From: Fusarium oxysporum f. sp. lycopersici 4287
Lineage: Eukaryota; Ascomycota; Sordariomycetes; Hypocreales; Nectriaceae
DNA: 64,000 nucleotides
Direction: 5' to 3'
Assembly: GCF_000149955.1 (NCBI RefSeq)
Contig: NC_031000.1
Span: forward strand, 1,563,163-1,627,162
This document shows positions 11,415 to 23,525 of this stretch, in pieces. The notes under the pieces are model-generated. The model was not told the DNA's origin. It was given only the letters and a program-made list of their open reading frames with translations, and did no database searches. Made by a program: the position numbers and the translations under genes. How positions within the stretch are numbered: the first letter of the stretch is position 1; every line of letters starts with the position of its first letter.

Positions 11415-12979
11415 ATGCCGCCAAACAATACCAAACCGTGTCACAACTGCCGTCCTCAACCCCAGCCTCAGCCCGATTATAGCGACCAGCAGCAGCCACA
11501 GCAGCAACACCCGCACGATGACGAAACCCCAACGTCCCCAACGTCCTTGAGCGACGCCTACATACCCTGGCCTTCTCCTGGGGCACTCACTGACCCCTTG
11601 TTCCAGGACCTCGATCGTACCTCACGATACTATCTAGCGCACTGTTAGTCCTTGGCTCCAGCGTGGCGCTTTTACCCTTTCCCTTATGTTGGTCAACAGC
11701 GATGCTAATGCATGTTTTCAGTTTCTGAAAGGGTCTGCAAAGACCTCGTGGTCCGAGACACGCCAGAAAGTAACCCGTTCCGCGAGCTAATACCCTTGAC
11801 GCGAAAGTACCCGCTTCTCCTGCAGATTCTTGTTGCGACTTCAGCTATCCATGGTCCAACATCTTCCACCGCGTTTGCAAGATCCCAGCTAGCTTCACTA
11901 ATCCGGCTGGTTATCTCTCTCTGCTACGCTCAAGGGACCTCGTGACACGACAAGCCCTCATCGATGCCCTGACAGCTAAGCAAAAAGCCCTGAGCCATCT
12001 TCGCGAGGTGCTCGACACCCTTGACCCGCGGGGTAGCGAGGTGACTCTGGCCGCTATGCACTTTTTTATCAAGTTTGACTTGATTGATCTAGACAAGTCG
12101 GACAACCAGAGCTGGAGGGCCCATCTTGAGGGTGCCACAAGTATCATGGCGCTGCTCAACCCGGATAGCAATACCGATGCATCTAGTAGGGTGCTGCGGG
12201 ACCGTGTCATTACTGACAGCTTCATGTAAGTCCCGGGTCGCCGGATCAAGTGTACCCACCACTGCATACTAATCTTACCTTGTTATAGTCACAACATTTT
12301 GGGCTCCACGTTGACGTCCGGAGCGCTCGCTGCCCGTGTTGCACGACAAGCTATCCAGTTCCTACCCGTTATGAAGCGGGTGGAATTAACAAGCTATTTG
12401 TCATGCCCACCCGATATTCTCAATATCATTTTGTCTGCATCTGAGCTATCCCATGAAGTACCTTGGACAGATCAAGCGCTGGGAGCGGCAGGTAAGGCAA
12501 TTGCCCTAATAGACCAGGCACTTGCTGTTGATATTCCGGCATGGGCAGACTATTTGCGACAACACAGTCTTATAGAAGATCTTGACAGTCGAGTTCACCT
12601 GGCCGCGGCACACAGATCAGCAGCATGTCAGTACATTCTTCAGGCGCTACCTCAGGTGCGCTCAATGAGATCTATCGATACAGATCTGTTGCTGGACGAT
12701 GTCCTGAGCCATTTAGCAGCTATCGACGAGAACGGCCCATATTTCAAGGCTTCATCGTGGCCGACGTTCATTGCAGGGGCAGAGACGCGAGATCCTGAGA
12801 AGCGCACGTGGACCTTGACACGACTGTTGTCGATCTGGGAAATTTGCCCATGGGGGTATCTGTTCGCGGCAATAGAAATGCTCAAGGCGATTTGGGCGAT
12901 GCAAGACACACGTGGTTCAGAGAAAGTCAACTGGCTGCACGACCTGCGTGGAATGGGATTTGAGAACTTGATTGTTTGA
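11415..12979 (+). CDS. Fungal-specific transcription-factor-domain protein without a zinc cluster
   Basis: Exons 11415-11643, 11722-12225 and 12289-12979 give about 474 residues. Introns are 78 bp (GTTAGT..TTTTCAG) and 63 bp (GTAAGT..ACTAATC..TATAG). The body matches the Fungal_trans_2 (acr-2-like) region of Zn2Cys6 regulators: NPFRELIPLTRKYPLLLQIL, AKQKALSHLREVLDTLDP, WRAHLEGATSIMALL and a C-terminal WPTFIAGAETRDPEKR, the last being very characteristic. The N-terminus has only CHNCR followed by Gln/Pro-rich sequence, so the Zn2Cys6 finger is missing or lies in an unseen exon. Between about 11870 and 11935 the frame must shift by one base (to read NPAGYLSLLRSRDLVTRQAL), so the gene is either disrupted or has a sequence error. 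DNA binding is doubtful; a role as regulator is inferred only from the domain. Confidence 0.7.
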
Positions 12980-13790
12980 TTAACACTATGGCATTTGTGA
13001 TTTTTAGAGTGTTTCTGGATCCAGCCCATACGTTGTTACGGTGCTGGTCATGGTGTATTTTAGCCTCTGAAGCGAGCGAAAAGGCCAAAGTTTTGTGCTC
13101 TAGTCGTTCTCCATCCCAGGATTCAATACGACTACAGTAAGGCGAGGCCCGAAGTACCGAATTGTTAGCTAATACTTTAGACGAAACACATTTATTTTAG
13201 CCAGCTAATTATAGTGTAATGTGAGAAAAGAGGCGTTGCAGCGTTAAACTGAATCTTTACCACGCAACCACCAAGTCCATGCCGGTTCTAGTCTCGAGTC
13301 CAATCTAACGATAGCTTCACCGATACTACTAATTTATGCATGGGACTTGTCCCGTGGCCCCGCCATTTGCGCTGCACATTAGCCACGCTTATTTAGCCTG
13401 GAAGTCTTGGACTTGACTTGACCATGTTCGACACGACTGGCCGTAGCCCTGCCCTTTTCTCTCCAACACCCCGTCATGCCGAGAGTCTCGATCGCGAATG
13501 CTTGCCGGCCGCATTTACTCAGCCGCAGCTCTAATTTATCTAACCCCAATCCCGAATGAACTCATAGTAGAGTTGATTGGAGATCCCATAGAAATTGAAA
13601 ACGCGCTATTGAAAACAGATGATAGTGTTTAGTGAGGTTCTCGCTGAGAAAGAAATATATAATACAGGTATGCATCAAGGGGTAACCAGTCAGAGGTATG
13701 GCATGATTATTTACATAATAATCAGTCCCGATTTGCGATATTGCGATCAAATTGGACTTATCCAACGAATCCAGATATCCAAATAAATTC
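12980..13790. other. Gene-free stretch
   Basis: I see no coding or repeat structure that can be supported. The minus ORF at 13562-13837 runs out of the LINE tail repeat and is not convincing. Confidence 0.5.
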
Positions 13791-13795
13791 GACTC

Positions 13796-13840
13796 CTGCA
13801 ATTTGATTTGATTTGATTTGGATTTATTTGATTTCATTTA
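13796..13840 (-). repeat. LINE 3' tail of AAATC units
   Basis: On the plus strand this is a run of ATTTG units; in LINE orientation it is (AAATC)n. A similar (ATCAA)n tail occurs at 34736-34768 in plus orientation. Confidence 0.7.
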
Positions 13841-15120
13841 TTTGTTGACAAGCCTAACCCTGACCTAGGGCTATCGTTATCGTGAGAGATGTGGATTATG
13901 TGGCTCACAGCGCCATTTGGAGTGATCGAGGCGTTTGTTGATGAACAGGCCAACCATAGCTGGGCTCTCTCCTTCGCTCTGGAGGTAACATAGGTGAAAT
14001 CGTTCTTTTGCCGGATGGTGCGTGGTGTCCACGAAGGAATTCGCCCATGGCTCTTGGACAGCGAGAATATCAAAATCCATTATCTTTGGATCTCGTAGTA
14101 AGGTGGCCATAACGATATCCTTTGACCTCCTTACATTGTATTGTAGTATGGAGAGTGATTCCACGTGGCTCATTCACGGTTATCGACATTCATGTTGTCC
14201 GCGTGGTAGGTGCCGTGTAGTCGTGCCGAATTCGCGTCAAGTGCTTCCAGTGCCCTTCTGGATGGCGTTATGATCCTTTGGGGTCGTTGGCTTCCTGTGT
14301 TGGCCGTGATCTCGTTTTCCGCGTCATTTATAGGAGCTACATTGCTCCCAGGGTTGACTCTCTTTTGTCCTCCTTTTGTCGGTGACCTGCTTCTTCCTTG
14401 CCGATTTTGTTGAACGCGACTTGGTGCGAAAGATGGTGCTCCCTCACGGACTGCTCGTCCAGTCGGTTGCCCCTGAATTCTCACCGCTGGGTTTGTCTGG
14501 CTGGCTGCCATGTTACTTTGCAGCACCAAGTGGTATCTTGGGCGAGCAGCGTAGGCAGCCTTGACTTAGGCCATCCCCTCCTTCCTGTTTGCACACTGTT
14601 TGCTCCATGCCTCGTGTTCACCTTTACAGTTGGCGCATTTTCTGGGCACGCTTCTGTCCGACTTGACGTGGCAGTCGCGGGATGCATGTTGTTGAGCGCA
14701 GTAGCCGCATTCCGTTGTTGCCTCGCACTGGGTTCCTATATGGCCATATACTTGACAACCAAAGCATTGCCTCAGTCGACACGACCTGTCATACAGTTCA
14801 CACTGAAAGACTTCCCCTTGCCAGTTCAGACCTTAGTCAATGATCTTATTAGCATCTTGGGGCCTTGTGAACTCAATGATGGCTGAGGTAGCACTCTTCG
14901 TCGCGAATGTCCTCGTAAGCCATCCGATATATTTTAGTGGTTTGAAGAAAATGCGTCTTTTGACGAACTTCTCGTACCCCGCCTGTACTAGTGTGGCTAC
15001 CGGAGGAATGTCGGACAAGGTATAAAGCATAAGGGCTATGCCAGTCAAAGGGACAGACGACGTACCATGCTTCGACAGGTGCAGGGCACCTCTGAAGACC
15101 AATAACTAACCGACTTATCA
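13796..15120 (-). pseudogene. Internally deleted Tad-like LINE (gag plus start of endonuclease)
   Basis: Read on the minus strand, about 15100-14833 gives a gag segment ending ARPQ/RPQDANKIID, a TAA stop, then GLNWQGEVFQCELYDRSCRL and zinc knuckles (CFGCQVYGHIGTQC, CGYCAQQHASRDC, CANCKGEHEAWSKQC). A further stop precedes 14529-14170, the Ser/Arg-rich gag tail. ORF2 begins at 14173 with LSILQYNVRRSKDIVMATLL and DFDILAVQEPWAN, the first endonuclease motifs, and ends after about 98 residues. The body of ORF2 (endonuclease, RT, RNase H) is missing, and the sequence passes straight to a tail of AAATC units (13796-13835 on the plus strand as GATTT). So both ends of a LINE are kept but the middle is gone. 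Confidence 0.85.
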
Positions 15121-15226
15121 CCATTATCATTTTCATCTCCGCTCTCTTCTCTGCTCTTCTGAATGATACCCAAACTGCCGTAGGATCATCATCGTCAGCG
15201 TCACAAACACCACCAAGCCTTCCTCT

Positions 15227-15445
15227 CTAGCATTTCTTGGGCTCCTGGGTCACTTTCCGCGCCAGATCAATTCTCTTCTCCCTTGCGTCGCGACAAACAC
15301 TGCACTCGCCCGAAACCGCCTCGCTCGTCACCTTGATTACGAACTTGCCACATATGGTGGCGCAGGGCACAATCTCCACGGGCTGCTCGCCTACGCGCTG
15401 CCCGCATTCCTGACAAATGAACGTACCCAGGTTAATGAAGCACAT
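15227..15445 (-). CDS. Small Cys-rich hypothetical protein
   Basis: The ORF gives 72 residues with regularly spaced cysteines (CQECG, PCATICG, ECSVC) and a basic, Lys-rich C-terminus. The pattern could bind zinc and resembles the short Cys-pattern proteins common in Fusarium genomes, but I cannot name a family. There is no signal peptide. It stands alone between two LINE-derived regions. It could be a real small gene or chance. Confidence 0.3.
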   Translation of the reverse strand: MCFINLGTFICQECGQRVGEQPVEIVPCATICGKFVIKVTSEAVSGECSVCRDAREKRIDLARKVTQEPKKC

Positions 15446-15747
15446 GCTAGTGCCCCAGTCACGACCGCAAGCTTTGAAAGGTCAAATTCAATTGGAAAAG
15501 CGTCTGTGTGCAACGCAACACTGGAACGTTGCTTGTTATTCCACGATGACGATGTGTTTGGGGTCGCTACAAGGAATTTTACTGCGCGGGGCCGGCATAG
15601 GCAATGAACAAGTGAATGGGGGAGGTTGGAGCCCTACTACTACTGTAGGCAGTCGTGGCGGTAACATGACAGGATACAACAAAAGTGTCCCGTCGCACGA
15701 TAACAGTCCTGTCCGTGCACACACTCTTATCCCGACCCTGGAACGCG

Positions 15748-15780
15748 AATCTTTACAATCTTTACAATCTTTACAATCTT
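15748..15780. repeat. Tandem AATCTTTAC units
   Basis: Three to four copies of a 9-bp unit lie about 60 bp upstream of the LINE ORF at 15841. They may be the tail of another retroelement or a duplicated target. Confidence 0.6.
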
Positions 15781-15840
15781 CTTAATAATATTTTAGCGGA
15801 GCGTAGGAGCCGGCGCGGCCGTGAGCGTCTTTGATGCAAA

Positions 15841-18800
15841 ATGGACGCGACTGGTGACGTGATCCTGGTGCAAGGTGGAGGCTCTGTCGCAGCGACGCGT
15901 CAGACCTCGAGAACCATGAAGCGGACCGCGAACCTGCAGGAACGGCTACAGGAAAAGTCGCAGGCGGTCGGGGAAAGGGCTGATGCAGTTGTAGCACCGC
16001 TTCACGGCGGAGCCGGGGGTGAGAGCGAGCTGGCCGACAAGGCTGGAAAATCGCAGATGTTGGAAGACGCGTCGGGCAACAACGTGTCGCTGATGCGGAC
16101 TATGCTCCGAGCCATGCTTCACGAGACGTCGACTCAGCTAATGGACGAGCAGAAGAAGATGCTCGAGAGACTCTGGGACGCGTTGATGGGCAATCAGCGG
16201 ATGACAACGCAGATGATGGGTGAGCAGCTAGAGATGGTTCGACAGCTTCAGCAGGAAGTTCAGGCGGTCAAGACGCAGGCGGTCGAGGAGTCGAGGAAGG
16301 TAGATGAGCTCAGGCGCCTGCATGAGCAGTCTACCAGGCAGCTGAGGGTGATGCGAGAGCAAACGAGCGAACAGATTAGAACAACGCGTGAGCAAACAAC
16401 CGAGCAATTGAAGATCATTCGGGAACAAACAGCGCGGAACTTTGAGCAGATGCGATTGCAAGTCATGAAAGAAGTAGGGATAGTACAAGGTCAAGCGGCA
16501 GAAGAGATAAGGCAAGCGAAGGAGGAACTGAAGCAGGCAAGAGAGGAGATGCAGCAGGCGAAAGAGGAGATCAGCCAAATGAAAGAACAGCTGAATACGA
16601 TAGCCGGCAGCATTTCGAGCGGTGCTCAGACGAGCCCGCAGCCATCGTATGCAGACGTAGCCCGTACCCCACCCACAAGCCAGCCAAGTAACGTCCGCAC
16701 TCTTTCGTCCATGCGCACTACCCCATCCTCATTCACGGACACCTTGTTCTGTACTATTGACACATCACGGGTCAGCGAGGAGGACGGAGGCAAGGCGCAA
16801 GTAGGAGAAGTGCGTCAAGCTATCGAAGAAAAGGTGCGGGCGAGGGAAGGCGGCCAACCGAACTGGCGATGCGCAGCCGTGGTGAAGGATGTAAGGAACG
16901 AAGATCGCATCAAGGTAGTGTGCCGAGACGAGGCGGAGCTGCAGCTTGTCAGGGAGGCGGCAGAGAGGACGATGGTGAAGGGCGTGAGGGTTCTCAGAGA
17001 CCAGCTATACCCGGTCAAGGTCGACGGTGCAAACAGGACGGCGGTTCTAGATTCATCTGGCAATATTCTGCCTGGTGCAGCCGAAGCTCTAGGAAAAGAG
17101 AATGAAGTGACGATAGCCAAGATGCACTGGCTCAGCAATAAGGAGAACGGGAAGATGTACGGCTCGATGGTGATCTATGTCACCAAGGCGAGCGATGCGC
17201 GACGACTTCTTGACGAGAGATACTTCCACCTCGCCGGAGAGTCGGCCAGCACTAATGTCTTTGAGCGACGCCAAGGCCCCGACCAATGCTACAACTGCTG
17301 GGAGACTGGCCATAAAGCCTTTGCCTGCAGTAAAACACAACGATGCGGCAAGTGTGCGGAGACGGGACATCGCCATCGAGACTGCCAAGCGGTCGAACCA
17401 AAGTGTGTTCCATGCGGAGGACCACACGAGTCGTTCAGTCAAAACTGTCGGGTGCGACAACTACACATCACTGATGGGCACAACCTGCGAATCTTCCAGC
17501 TCAACGTGCACAAAAAGGATGTGGTGCAGCTGAGCATGATGAACGACAGAGACTTGCAGGACTATGCGGTGCTGGCAGTCGCCGAGCCGTACGCCTTGAA
17601 TATTGAAGGATCGGTGGTGACGACACCAAACAGTCACAGGTACTGGATCAAGTATATACCTACAAAGAGACACGACATGCAGTGGCCGATACGCAGCATG
17701 CTCTGGATACGGAGCGACCTAGAGGCGGAACAAGTGCCGATACCGTCGGCTGACCTCACGGGGGCGATACTTCGGTGGCCCGACCGGGAGGTCTTGGTGG
17801 TATCGGTATACGTGGCAGGGAAAGATGAGGAGGCCCTACGTACTGCCATGAGGCAACTACAGGCGACCATCGGGAGCTTCCGTAACAGCACGGGAAAGAG
17901 GACGGACGTTATCCTAGCCGGCGACTTTAACCGGCACGATCAGCTCTGGGGAGGCGACGATGTGACAGGTAGGAGACAAGGTGAGGCGGGGCCGATCATC
18001 GACCTCATGGATGAGCATGGTCTACTCAGTCTTCTCCCACGAGGAACGAAGACGTGGGAAGGACCAGGTGGCGAGAGCACGATCGACCTGACGCTCGCGT
18101 CAGCCGAGCTGGCAGACGAGATGGTACACTGCGGCATCTATCCGACCGAGCATGGATCAGATCACAGGGCTATCCAGGCAGAGTTTGATCTCGCGATGCC
18201 CGAGAGAACAGCGGAACCAAGGTTGTTGTTTAAAAATGCACCGTGGAACGCAATCAGGGAAAGGGTGAAGGAAAAGCTCTCACCACTTCCGTGGGATGGT
18301 GATGTCCAGACACAGACAGACAGGTTGATGGATGTGGTCCTCGATGCGATCCACGATCTAGTCCCACGTGCGAAGCCATCACCGTACGCAAAGAGATGGT
18401 GGACCACAGATCTCACCAAGCTTCGTAGGACGTACACGTTCTGGAGGAACCTGGCAAGGGCCCGGCATCGGGCCGGTCAACGGATTGACAGCCTGGAAGA
18501 TCGAGCCAAAGAAACGGGTAAAGAGTATCATGATGCTATCAAAAGACAGAAGAAGACGCACTGGGACGACTTTCTCGCCGATGGGACCAACATCTGGCAA
18601 GCCGCCAAGTACCTCAAACCCGGACATGATGCGAACGGTGATAAGGTGCCTCCGCTGAAGAGAACTGATGGAACAATGACGCAGGACAAAGTCGAACAGG
18701 CGGAGGAACTGCTCAACGTCTTCTTCCCGCCGCTGCCAACAGACATAGAAGAAGAAGGCCCGCGACCACGGCGCAGAGAAGTGGCCATGCCGAACCTCAC

Positions 18801-20842
18801 GATGGAGGAGGTGGAGGAGAAGGTGATGGAGGCCAAGGCGTGGAAGGCGCCCGGTCAAGACGGATTGCCAGCCATGGTATGGAAGCAGCTGTGGCCGGTG
18901 ATGAAGGAACGGGTCCTGCATCTGTTTCGGACATCACTGGATACAGGGCGATTGCCTAGCCAGTGGAGGACGGCCAAAATCATCCCACTCAAGAAACCGA
19001 ACAAAGGCGACTATAAGATAGCCAAGGCATGGAGACCGATCTCGCTTCTATCAACGCTGGGCAAGATCCTGGAAACAGTAGTGGCGGACCGTATATCGCA
19101 CGCCGCCGAGACATACGGACTCTTACCCACCAATCACTTTGGTGCGAGAAAGAGGCGATCGGCAGAGCAGGCTCTACTGCTCTTCCAGGAACAGGTCTAC
19201 AAAGCATGGCGCAATCGCAAAGTGGTCAGTCTGGTCAGCTTCGACGTCAAAGGAGCTTACAACGGCGTGTTCAAGGACAGGTTGCTGCAGAGACTCGAGG
19301 CGCGTGGTATACCCAAGGGGCTGATCAGGTGGATCGATGCCTTCTGCTCATACCGCACGGCTACCATCACGGTGAATGGCTACACATCAGCGCTACGGGA
19401 ACTGCCACAAGCTGGCCTCCCGCAAGGGTCACCACTATCGCCGATACTATTCCTGTTCTTCAATGCAGCTGTTTACGGCGACCGTCGCTCCGGCGATAGA
19501 CTACGCTTCGGTCGTGTGGTCGCATGCACGAAACGAAAGAGCACTGAGCTGGTTCAACAGGGCTCAGAAGATAGGAGCACGAGCCATCACGGGTGCTTTC
19601 CGGACAGTCGCGACAGCAGTGATGGAAGCAGAAGCCAACATACAGACGGTATGCGAGCGACATGCTCAAGCAGGCATGCGGATGTACATCAACATCAAGA
19701 CGGTGCCAAAGACGCACCCGCTAGCAGCCCTCAAGGTGTCGGCGAGTCGAAGATACATGTCACCGTTGAAGAAGCTGGCGCTTGCGTATGAAGGCAGCGG
19801 AACGGAGCGGATGGAAACGATTGAGGCCTATGCGGTACCACCGTGGTACAACCGGGTGCCGCTTGTATACGAGGCCGATCGTGAAGCGGCGAAAATAGCT
19901 GCAAAGAACGTCAACGACATTGTCATCGCGACCAGTGCTTCCGACAGGGGAGGTCTAGTGGGTATGAGCGGCATCGTGGCCCAAAGATCGCCTGGTCAAA
20001 CAGACAGGATAGTGGCCAGGTACTCGGCCACGCTCGGGTCACGAGACGATCAGAACCCGTACACCGCCGAGCTGGAGGCGATAGCGATGGCATTGCGATG
20101 CATGCCGGATGGTCTACAATGTCGAGAGCTTACGGTGCTGTCAAGTAGCCAGTCGTCACTCAAGGCGATTGCCCGACCGCAACAGCAATCAGGCCAGACC
20201 TCCATCCGTCAGATCTACGAGCACATCGAGCGACTGAGAAAGGGAAACAATAGAGTCAAGATGATCTGGGTACCATCCAGAGACGATGACCTCAGCATGA
20301 GTCGTGAAGCAAAGAGACAAGCCAAGAAGGCTACCAGAGCGGGATGCACGTCGCAATCGCTACCGTACCAGGCCCGCTCCACGCGGCTCAGGTTGGCAGT
20401 GTCGCAGCTGCATCAGCAACGGAAACTACCCGACAATGTAGGCAACTACTCCAAACGGATAGATCGGGCCCTACCAGGCAAACATACGCAAGCACTATAC
20501 GACATTTGCAAGAGACGAGAAGCCAGAGTGCTCTCGCAGCTCCGCACGGGAATGGCGAAGATCAACAGCTACCTCAACAAGATCGGGGCCGCAGAGTCGG
20601 ACATGTGTGAATGTGGATGTGGACCAGAGACAATGGAGCATTTTCTGTTCCGATGCACAAGATGGGAAGCAGAGCGTGAAGCCATGCGTCGAGTAGGACA
20701 AAACATGATGGGCAACCTTTCCTTCTTTCTAGGTGGAAAGTCGGCGTCAGACGGAGCAAAGTGGAGACCTAACCTGGAGGCGGTGCGAGCGACAGTCAAA
20801 TTTGCGATGGCGACAGGAAGATTGAGCCAGGAAGGAGTTTGA
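15841..20842 (+). pseudogene. LINE polyprotein (gag, endonuclease, partial RT, RNase H-like end), deleted in RT
   Basis: The long frame 15841-19470 encodes a gag-like part with a long coiled coil (residues about 90-260, many MREQT/REQT heptads), CCHC knuckles at about 480-545 (CYNCWETGHKAFAC, CGKCAETGHRHRDC, CVPCGGPHESFSQNC), and an AP-like endonuclease (RIFQLNVHKKD, AVAEPYAL, LAGDFNRHD, STIDLTLAS, GSDHRAI). RT follows: WKAPGQDGLPAMVWKQLW, WRPISLLSTLGKILE, VSFDVKGAYNGV (motif A) and GLPQGSPLSPILFLFFNA (motif B). There the sequence jumps, in another frame, to LFTATVAPAIDYASVVW, so the part holding the catalytic motif C (the F/YxDD block) is absent. The frame 19376-20842 then gives the thumb, an RNase H-like segment (NPYTAELEAIAMAL) and the terminal Cys-rich motif (CECGCGPETMEHFLFRC). 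This copy joins gag and pol in one frame. It cannot code for an active RT. Confidence 0.93.
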
Positions 20843-21170
20843 GAAGGAGAAAACAAATGACTACTGATATTAACATCACAGCTGATTACTAACAACAAAC
20901 AGCCTCAAGTTGACAGACCATGCTTCAGCTGCTGAAGATAGGATGCTGAACACTTGGAGATGGTATTGGTTGGCCTTCAAGCAGGTCTGTCAAGCAGAGT
21001 CAAGCAAACGGGGCTAGAAAAGTAAGAACAGGAAGAGCAGTAGGGCTTTCTTTCGTGTAGAATGGACGAAAAGCGGGGAATACGTGAATAGCTTAGCGTA
21101 GCCACAGGCCCTATGAGGTCCGTTGTTGTGGTGCGGCAGTATTTGTGTTGTTATCGTCTGGATCGCGCGC
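20843..21170 (+). other. 3' untranslated part of the LINE
   Basis: The stretch shares GAAGATAGGA and TGAACACTTGGAG words with 23190-23225, downstream of the second LINE copy. This supports it as the element's 3' UTR. The exact end was not fixed. Confidence 0.6.
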
Positions 21171-22107
21171 GTTGACGACGCGTCATCGACTCTACCACCA
21201 AACACCACAACACGCACGAGGGAGCAGGCGCGTCCGTGCGGTCATCAAACCGGTCGAGGGAACTGGTTATGAAAACCACCCGACTTCCTGCCGTTTTGGC
21301 AGCTACAGAAGACAGGGCACCCTCGGACCCAGACCGGCTCTGGGACGGTGGCATTGGAACGTGATGCCAAAGGGCCGCAGTGCACACCGCGAGGGCGCGG
21401 ATCCCCTTCCCTAAGTGTTCGTCCTGTGTGTAATGGAAGTTGTTAACAGATTGTTGAAGGAGTCGTTAAGACCGAAGTGGTTACGGAACACCCAACGATC
21501 GGGCCGCCAGGCTACAGCGCACCGCACGCATGACACATACGGGGAGGCTGGGTTGGTTAGTGGACAAGGTCAACTTTTCCAGCACGCCAACTGGGTGGTG
21601 GTAGACAGAGCCTTGGCTGCGAGACATGGTCGGCAGGCTGAAGGAGACTTCTGCTTGTAACGGGAAGTCGGGCCCGGGGTCGCGCCCGGACAACCCGGTG
21701 GGCCGTGGCAGTGTATGGGGACCGGAGGAAGGATCGAGTCCGGCTCGCAACCGGGCCAGTGCCAGGGGCACTGTTGGTCGTCTGTCGATGTCTTCAAGGA
21801 GTCTGTACACTGGCCGGAGAGGACGGACGCGCATGTCGGTCGGCCAAGAGGACAGGATCTAGGCTCAGCTCGCACCTGAGGCGCTGCGGCGCGATGTCGT
21901 CCCTAGAAGTGCTGTCTGCGGCGAGCTTAAGGTGCAAACTGCGATCGCACGACCAGGGCGCACGCGTGACGACTACGAAGCGCCGTAAGTCGACCCTGGT
22001 ATCGTTGTCCAGGTCTTGCCAGCCTGGCTTGGAGAGAACTCGAGGATTACCTCGACACAGCCTCCATGCTTTCGTAGCCGTTCGCCCTCGCCCCGTGGGA
22101 AGAACGC
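21171..22107 (+). other. GC-rich leader, possible LINE 5' region
   Basis: This GC-rich stretch has no stable reading frame and ends just where a LINE RNase H-like frame begins. It may be the 5' UTR of a second LINE joined to its 3' part by deletion; this is inferred from position only. Confidence 0.35.
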
Positions 22108-23100
22108 ATGCAAGCCACGTTGAGCGGACAGGAAGGGGAAGAAGACGACAAGATCAAAGAGTTAGCCAAAGCAGGATGGGCAGTAAGAATAGCGACAAGC
22201 AGCTCGGCGAGAAACGATCTGGTCGGCATGGGAGGAACCGTTCGAATCCCTATATCCTTAGCGAGGGCCGGCAAGATTATCGAGACCTTCTCGGTCACGC
22301 TAGGGACGACGGAAGAACACAACCCGTACACCGCCGAACTAGCAGCCATCGCTCGTGGTCTCAAATATCTGCCAGAGATGAAGTATCGGGTTGTAGTGAT
22401 TTTGACGAGTAACAGATCGGCGGCACAAGCTATAGGTAACCCTCGCCAGCAATCGGGCCAGGGGCACATTCGGGAGATATACGATGCTATAGAAAAGCTC
22501 AAAGGAGACATGAATAGAGTTAGGCTCATCTGGCTACCATCTGACAGTGAGCTCAAAATCCAGAGGATAGCCAAGATGTCAGCCCGCCACGCAACAGAGC
22601 CGTACGTCACACCACGCATAGGAACAAGCAAAGCAAAGACGACAATTCTCAGTCGAATGAGAGCAGACTTGCGAAGGAAGAGGAAACTACCAGACGGAGT
22701 TGGCAGACATTCGAGAAAGGTGGACTCAGCTCTGCCTGGTAAACATACTCGGCTATTGTACGATCAGCTACCGTGGAAGGAAGCCAGCGTGCTGGCACAA
22801 CTCAGAACCGGGTTGGCACGACTGAATGGCTACCTGTATCAAATCGGAGCAGCAGCGACCGATGAATGCCCATGCGGGCAAGCAAAAGAAACAGTAGAGC
22901 ACTTCCTCTTCCGATGTGTAAAATGGATGGCACAGCGCAAGGAGATAATGCTTCAATGCGTAGAGGAAAAGCGCGGCAACCTCTCCTTTCATTTGGGGGG
23001 CAAAGCTGCATCAGACGGACAAAAGTGGACACCGAACATGGAAACAGTACGAGCCACAATCCGTTTCGCGATCGCCACAGGTCGCCTGGAACAGAGATGA
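22108..23100 (+). pseudogene. LINE RNase H-like C-terminal fragment
   Basis: About 330 residues match the C-terminal third of the LINE at 15841-20842, with the same landmarks in order: NPYTAELAAIARGLKYL, the QQSGQGHIREIYDAIEKL block, RKRKLPDGVGRHSRKVD, ALPGKHTRLLYDQL, the Cys motif (CPCGQAKETVEHFLFRC) and LGGKAASDGQKWTPNMETVR. The two proteins differ at many positions, so this is another member of the same family and not a recent duplicate. Nothing of gag, endonuclease or RT is present upstream. The DGS-type first RNase H motif is degenerate (IATSSSARNDLVG). Confidence 0.88.
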
Positions 23101-23525
23101 CAACAACATCACTACTAACCTATCGACCATAAAATTATACCTACCGACAACCACTACCCTGGACAACCAGAAGTAGGCACCGCTTCAGCCGCCGAAGATA
23201 GGAAACTGAACACTTGGAGGAATTGGGCTTCAAGTTGATCTGCTACCACTAACCGATACGGGGATCTAGGAGAACAATGAAGAGACAAAGAACAAGGCGG
23301 GAAACATAGGGGCTCTGCGAGATCAAGACATGAATTGGCGAAATGTATGTATTTTTAGTTTTTAGAGTCCTATGGGCGGTGGCCTACCGGGCGTAATAGA
23401 TCTGTCTGTCTGTCTGACTACTAGGGACGATCCTAGACGGCTTATCATAGTGAATTGCACCAAAGAACATCTGAGAATGTCTACCAGGCCGTCTACAGGG
23501 CTGCACTTTATCTTGATGGAGTCTC

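Noticed and set aside
16228..18921. Several long minus-strand ORFs opposite the LINE
   Set aside because: They mirror the plus-strand gag and pol frames and carry no motifs of their own.
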